Assembly (NCBI GenBank): GCA_032027205.1
Contig: JAVSMN010000001.1
Span: forward strand, 3,475,418-3,539,417
DNA from: Zeimonas sp032027205
Lineage (GTDB): Bacteria; Pseudomonadota; Gammaproteobacteria; Burkholderiales; Burkholderiaceae_E
Direction of reading: 5' to 3'
Length of the DNA stretch: 64,000 bases
Translations under genes and position numbers: made by a program
The notes under the pieces: generated by a model
Told to the model about the DNA's origin: nothing
What the model saw: the letters and a program-made list of their open reading frames with translations, nothing else
Databases searched by the model: none
Part shown: positions 60,993 to 64,000 of the stretch, in pieces
Layout of the letters: each line of letters begins with the position of its first letter
How positions within the stretch are numbered: the first letter of the stretch is position 1

Positions 60993-62408
60993 CTAAGCGG
61001 CTTTCTTCTTGCTGCGAGTCTTTATCCCGACGACGTTCGCACCAGATCGTTGGCCGCCTGCAAGCCACGCGGCCCAGGCGTCGAGCGCGATTCGCTTTTC
61101 CTTTAAGTATTCGTAGCGGTCGTAGTGCCGGTCCTGCACGCCACCGAGCCCGTGCGACTGGATCTGCGCGCGTAGGTCCTTCGACACTCCGAGCTCGGCC
61201 ATGCGCGTCTCGCAGGTGCGGCGCACGTCGGCGAGCAGGAAATCAGTCGTCTCCTTCGCCTCGGTCATCGTCTTGCGCACCGACTGCATGTACTTCGACA
61301 CGGTGCGCACGTTCATCGGCTTCGCTTCGTCGGCAGGGAACAGGTAGGGCGATGCTGCTGCCTCGGCCCGCGCCTTCAACACGGTGATGATCTTCCCCGC
61401 CTCCTCGCCGATCGGCAGGACATGCACGCGCGGCGCCGTGCGCCGGCCCTTCGGGTCGTACAGGGTGATCGTGTCGCCTTCCACGTCGGAGATATTGGTG
61501 CGTATCAATTGCTCGACGCGTTGTCCGCCGAGCAGCACTGCCAGCCGGATGGCGAGCGAGGAGGGCGTATCCGTTGCCGTCAGCCGTTTCCACAGCGCGC
61601 GCAGTTCGTCCTCGGATAGCGCCCGCTCCCGCGTCCGGTTGAATTGCGGCATCGCGACGGTGCCGGCGACCGGGTTGGACTCGATGTTGAACCCGAGCAT
61701 CTTCGACGGCGCTGATGCGTCGGATTCGGCCCGTAACGCGAGCGCGAAGGCGGCACGCAGATACGAGCGCAGCTTGCCGGCCGTGCGCCCGTTGCCGCGC
61801 TCGACGACACGCCGAATGATCTCGACGGCTTGGCGCTGCGTGAGCTCGCGTGCGGGCGCCTCGGCGTACTGTGAGAAGGGCTCGACGATGTGCCGCTTGG
61901 TGATCCCGCGCACGTCGCCGGCAGCGCCCTTGCCGCGTGCGTCGAGCGCGTCGGCATAGACATCCATCAGCGCCGCCAACGAGTGCGATGGCGCCTGCTG
62001 TACTGCCTGCACCTGTTGTCGGTGCTCGGCCTCGCGTGCGGCTTCCTGCACAGCCAGGCTGCCGCGTAGGTCTCCTGTAGGTACCGCCGCCCGCTGCACA
62101 GCGAGCTCGTCGCATCGCGCCCGTGCCGCCTGCAAGGTCAACTCGTCGGCGCCTTTGCCGTATGGGCCGATTGGAACGTATTGGTTCTTGCGATCGAGCG
62201 CGTAGCGGAAGTACCAGTGCGCCCGACCGTTCCCGGCGGCTTTGAGCGAGAGAGCCCCGGCGCCTCGGCCTCGGCTTTCGTGTTTCCAGACGGTCGCGCT
62301 AGGGGCCTTCTTCTCCTTGCTAGGCGCCGCCTTCTCGATCTCCTTCGCCTTCTTGATCGCCTTCTTGATCGCGGCCTGAACCGCCGCATCGGTCAGCTTC
62401 GCTGCCAT
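60993..62408 (-). CDS. int: Tyrosine-type integrase
   Basis: This 471-aa recombinase has a DUF4102-like N-terminal arm-binding part ('YALDRKNQYVPIGPYGKGAD'), a core-binding part and the catalytic domain. Box I Arg is in LLGGQRVEQLIR, box II in LADVRRTCETRMAELGV, the late His in QSHGLGGVQ, and the nucleophile Tyr in RHYDRYEY. Ala stands where most members have the first His of HxxR. It should act on the tRNA-Leu 3' end, whose repeats flank the element. The start at 62408 has GGAGG six bases ahead. Confidence 0.92.
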   Translation of the reverse strand: MAAKLTDAAVQAAIKKAIKKAKEIEKAAPSKEKKAPSATVWKHESRGRGAGALSLKAAGNGRAHWYFRYALDRKNQYVPIGPYGKGADELTLQAARARCDELAVQRAAVPTGDLRGSLAVQEAAREAEHRQQVQAVQQAPSHSLAALMDVYADALDARGKGAAGDVRGITKRHIVEPFSQYAEAPARELTQRQAVEIIRRVVERGNGRTAGKLRSYLRAAFALALRAESDASAPSKMLGFNIESNPVAGTVAMPQFNRTRERALSEDELRALWKRLTATDTPSSLAIRLAVLLGGQRVEQLIRTNISDVEGDTITLYDPKGRRTAPRVHVLPIGEEAGKIITVLKARAEAAASPYLFPADEAKPMNVRTVSKYMQSVRKTMTEAKETTDFLLADVRRTCETRMAELGVSKDLRAQIQSHGLGGVQDRHYDRYEYLKEKRIALDAWAAWLAGGQRSGANVVGIKTRSKKKAA

Positions 62409-62444
62409 TCGAGCCTCCGGGGGATCCGTTATCCCGTACGTGTC

Positions 62445-62466
62445 CCGGTCTACACTCGGTCTACAC
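62445..62466 (+). repeat. Tandem arm-type sites before the integrase
   Basis: Two direct copies of CGGTCTACAC lie 11 bp apart, the same as the pair at the left end. Between this site and attR, GAAGCTTG occurs three times (about 62496, 62506 and 62570), possibly sites for an accessory factor. Confidence 0.6.
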
Positions 62467-62593
62467 TTCTCGGCCGGTACGTGGCGAAGTCTAACGAAGC
62501 TTGCGGAAGCTTGGCAAGCGTAAGTAGTTGATTGGAAAGGATCTGTAATGGTGCTTCGTGAACCCTGACGAAGCTTGGCGAAGCCTTCTCAAC

Positions 62594-62653
62594 GGACTTA
62601 AAATCCCTCGGCCGAAAGGCCGTGCCGGTTCGAGTCCGGCCTCGGGCACCACT
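62594..62653 (+). repeat. Right attachment repeat (attR)
   Basis: This copy of the tRNA-Leu 3' part differs at three positions. Two of them turn the variable arm into CGGCC-GAAA-GGCCG. It has no 5' half, so it is not a tRNA gene. Confidence 0.92.
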
Positions 62654-62857
62654 TTCCTCGATTTGTCATGGTCTGACCATGGTCTACTCTTCTGCCTGGG
62701 TTGCCGCTCGGCCTAGGCCACGGGGCCGATACCGCACAGCGCCAGCACCCACGATCTCGATCATGCTTGTGCTCCTCCTCTACTGCGGCGACGTGTTGGT
62801 GCTCCTGTCAGGCGGCATGCGATCCGCATCCGGCCCGACGGCTCGATCGGGCCAATG

Positions 62858-62879
62858 AAAAAGCCGCCCGAAGGCGGCT
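62858..62879 (-). terminator. Intrinsic terminator, second copy
   Basis: On the minus strand AGCCGCC-TTCG-GGCGGCT is followed by TTTTCATT. It ends the transcript of the small gene at 62903-63097. Confidence 0.88.
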
Positions 62880-62902
62880 CGCTGTAACCGTGCGAAGGGC
62901 TC

Positions 62903-63097
62903 CTAGGCCGCCACCCGCTCTTCTCCCGAGCAGCAGCATTCGGACTCGTCGTTCAGCCAGCCCACGTCATCGGGCAGCGGCGGCGTTGCGCATAGTGGCG
63001 CGAGCGCCGTCGCAATCCACGTGTCGATCTGTTGCTGCGCGTCGTCGTCGCCCTCGGCTACGCGTTTCATCAGTTCATCTAGCTGTTCGTCGGTCAT
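62903..63097 (-). CDS. Small acidic protein of the remnant element
   Basis: This 64-aa protein starts MTDEQLDELMKRVAEGDDDA; a start at 63163 would give 86 aa. It ends with a Cys cluster (NDESECCCSGEERVAA). No family recognised. The terminator just after it supports expression. Confidence 0.5.
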   Translation of the reverse strand: MTDEQLDELMKRVAEGDDDAQQQIDTWIATALAPLCATPPLPDDVGWLNDESECCCSGEERVAA

Positions 63098-63233
63098 GGC
63101 TTCTGCGTCCCGGTTGTTGTTCTCTGGACGATAGGAGAGGAAGGCGGAGCCAATACGTGGCATTTGTCGCGCTGCACCACGAACCGCGGTTCAACACAGA
63201 CGAACGGCTACGATCGAGCGATGAGCGGCAACG

Positions 63234-63255
63234 AAAAAGCCGCCCGAAGGCGGCT
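63234..63255 (-). terminator. Intrinsic terminator, third copy
   Basis: It has the same stem and loop as at 62858 with TTTTCGTTGCC after it. No clear gene precedes it on the minus strand, so it may be a leftover of a third element end. A 12-bp palindrome GAACCGCGGTTC lies nearby at 63181-63192. Confidence 0.75.
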
Positions 63256-63654
63256 CGTGGCGAAGCGTTCCATCATCCGCGAATTATCACCCTCGGCCGT
63301 GCTAGCCACGTCGATTACTCGTACGATCGCCCGCCTCGGGCAGCCTTCGTCCGCAATCATGTCGGAATGCGTTTTAACATGCCTTCCACCTTGGGTGCCA
63401 CCGGCGGCTCTATTTAAATTGAAGTCGCTCGTCTCCGCCGCATTACCCAGGGCGAAGCCACGCCGAGGCCGAGTAACGCAAGAACGTTCGGCTCCTGCAC
63501 GTTTGCCACACCAAACTGAATGTGATTCCGAAGCTTGTTCTGGCTCGAATACCGTGGGCGGATATGAGTGACCAATTAGTATCGCCATGTCTTTGTTGAA
63601 AGGCAGCTGCCGAAAATACCGCTGGGTTATTTGTGGGATCGGAATTGATATTGA
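63256..63654. other. Gene-free stretch
   Basis: I see no supported gene here. The part from about 63560 to 63660 is distinctly AT-richer than the surroundings, as often at junctions of mobile DNA. Confidence 0.5.
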
Positions 63655-63915
63655 TTAACTGGATTTCATACCCAGGATCGGTTTGAGAAGGCTCACGCGG
63701 CCCGGCGCCGGAGTCGGGGGCTGCCGCTCGGTTCCGGAAGCTACAACGTCACTTCCGCGACTGTTGCGGCTTCTTCTTTTGACATCGCGACCGCCGACTA
63801 CACGTTCACCTTCACCCTGCGCGCAGTGAACAACGTTCCCGTGCCCGGCACGCTGGCGCTGTTGGGCGCCACGGCGCTCGCCGGTGCCGTAGTGCGCCGG
63901 CGCAAGCGCAACTGA
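63655..63915 (+). pseudogene. 3' end of a PEP-CTERM protein gene
   Basis: The frame, open from 63655, encodes in its last 65 residues LPLGSGSYNVTSATVAASSF, then FTFTLRAVNN and the sorting signal VPVPGTLALLGATALAG followed by VVRRRKRN. This is the tripartite PEP-CTERM signal (short motif, membrane helix, basic end) read by exosortase, with VPVP in place of VPEP. The start and main domain are missing; upstream of about 63715 the sequence is unrelated. The gene was probably cut by the mobile elements. Confidence 0.75.
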
Positions 63916-63931
63916 GAAGCTCCCGCCTTGA

Positions 63932-63960
63932 GCGCCGACGCCGCGGGCCGGCGTCGGCGC
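63932..63960 (+). terminator. Hairpin after the PEP-CTERM gene end
   Basis: A perfect inverted repeat with 11-bp arms (GCGCCGACGCC/GGCGTCGGCGC) starts 16 nt after the stop. It has no U-run. Confidence 0.6.
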
Positions 63961-64000
63961 CGGCCATAGGCAGGAGAGCTGCACGGCCCCCCTCGCGCTC

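Larger units (their letters stand above)
53133..62653. mobile_element. Integrated phage-satellite-like element in tRNA-Leu
   Basis: This 9.5-kb element is bounded by 60-bp direct repeats. All recognised genes are on the minus strand, read from the integrase (next to the right end) to the left: int, an AlpA-like regulator, four small genes, a winged-helix protein with repeats, a 111-aa protein, HNH nuclease, small terminase, small ORFs, HK97-type capsid, tape measure, and a 165-aa unknown followed by a terminator. There is no large terminase, portal, prohead protease, tail structural, lysis or repressor gene. The set resembles capsid-encoding phage-inducible islands except for the tape measure gene; a deleted prophage is the alternative. 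Confidence 0.85.
62654..63260. mobile_element. Remnant left end(s) of further tandem element(s)
   Basis: Immediately right of attR the layout of the element's left end recurs. TGGTCTGAC and TGGTCTACT lie 11 bp apart at 62669 and 62680. A hairpin identical in stem to the left-end terminator is at 62858, with a small minus-strand gene ending 24 nt past it. A third hairpin in similar context (GGCAACGAAAAAGCC) is at 63234. No other att copy is seen, so the remainder is lost. Confidence 0.55.

Noticed and set aside
62594..62653. Second tRNA-Leu gene
   Set aside because: Only the 3' part is present; acceptor 5' strand and D-arm are missing, so it is an attachment repeat.
63208..63588. A 126-codon minus-strand frame near the third hairpin
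   Set aside because: It runs through the intrinsic terminator at 63234-63255 and shows no family features.
53133..64000. CRISPR array among the repeated hairpins and arm sites
   Set aside because: Repeats are two to three copies with irregular distances and no spacer pattern; no cas genes are seen.

Overview
The window looks like the chromosome of a high-GC betaproteobacterium, most likely of the order Burkholderiales. The evidence is gene content and order: plsX-fabH-fabD-fabG-acpP-fabF, mucD-lepA-lepB-rnc-era-recO-pdxJ-acpS, rne divergent from rluC, and a formate dehydrogenase operon of the DUF3305/DUF3306 type. Genus cannot be decided from the sequence alone. Genes are packed tightly, with many ATGA or GTGA stop/start overlaps.

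Region 1 (1-6644) holds the end of a branched-chain amino acid type ABC transporter (livG fragment, livF), a nitrilase and a cupin. These are followed by a MoxR ATPase/VWA pair with an acetyltransferase between them, two small periplasmic cytochromes c, and an RraA-family protein. Region 2 (6639-19979) is one functional unit. moaA, fdhD, mobA and moeA on the minus strand make and load molybdenum cofactor. Divergently, the plus strand encodes a periplasmic formate dehydrogenase (DUF3305, DUF3306, polyferredoxin, TorD-like chaperone, Tat-signal peptide protein, FdhA, FdhB, lipoprotein, FdhC). FdhA carries Cys where selenocysteine occurs in other enzymes.

Region 3 (20034-29055) has a decayed glucoamylase/LuxR fusion remnant, RNase E with a long Arg/Glu repeat tail, RluC, a HAD phosphatase, a Rieske protein, an S49 peptidase, a tetrapyrrole-type methyltransferase and Maf. 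Region 4 (29088-48011) is the housekeeping core: yceD-rpmF-plsX-fab genes, mucD, lepA-lepB-rnc-era-recO-pdxJ-acpS, nagZ, uvrC and pgsA. The usual rpoE-rseA-rseB block between fabF and mucD is absent. A cueR-copA copper operon with a clear palindromic operator lies between pgsA and tRNA-Gly/tRNA-Cys.

Region 5 (51478-64000) is the plastic end. It starts with a SYLF lipoprotein and a LysR/cupin pair whose facing 5' ends are missing. Next come a DUF1127 gene and tRNA-Leu(UAA). A 9.5-kb integrated element lies between two 60-bp copies of the tRNA-Leu 3' part (53133-53192 and 62594-62653). It is a compact one-strand operon: integrase, AlpA-like regulator, small genes, a winged-helix replication-type protein with iteron-like repeats, HNH nuclease, small terminase, HK97-type capsid and tail tape measure protein. 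No large terminase, portal, protease, tail structural or lysis genes are visible. This fits a phage satellite carrying its own capsid and tape-measure genes, or a heavily deleted prophage. Immediately beyond the right repeat, the same end architecture (two arm-type sites 11 bp apart, small minus-strand gene, identical hairpin terminator) recurs, so remnants of further tandem elements are likely. The window closes with the 3' end of a truncated PEP-CTERM protein gene.
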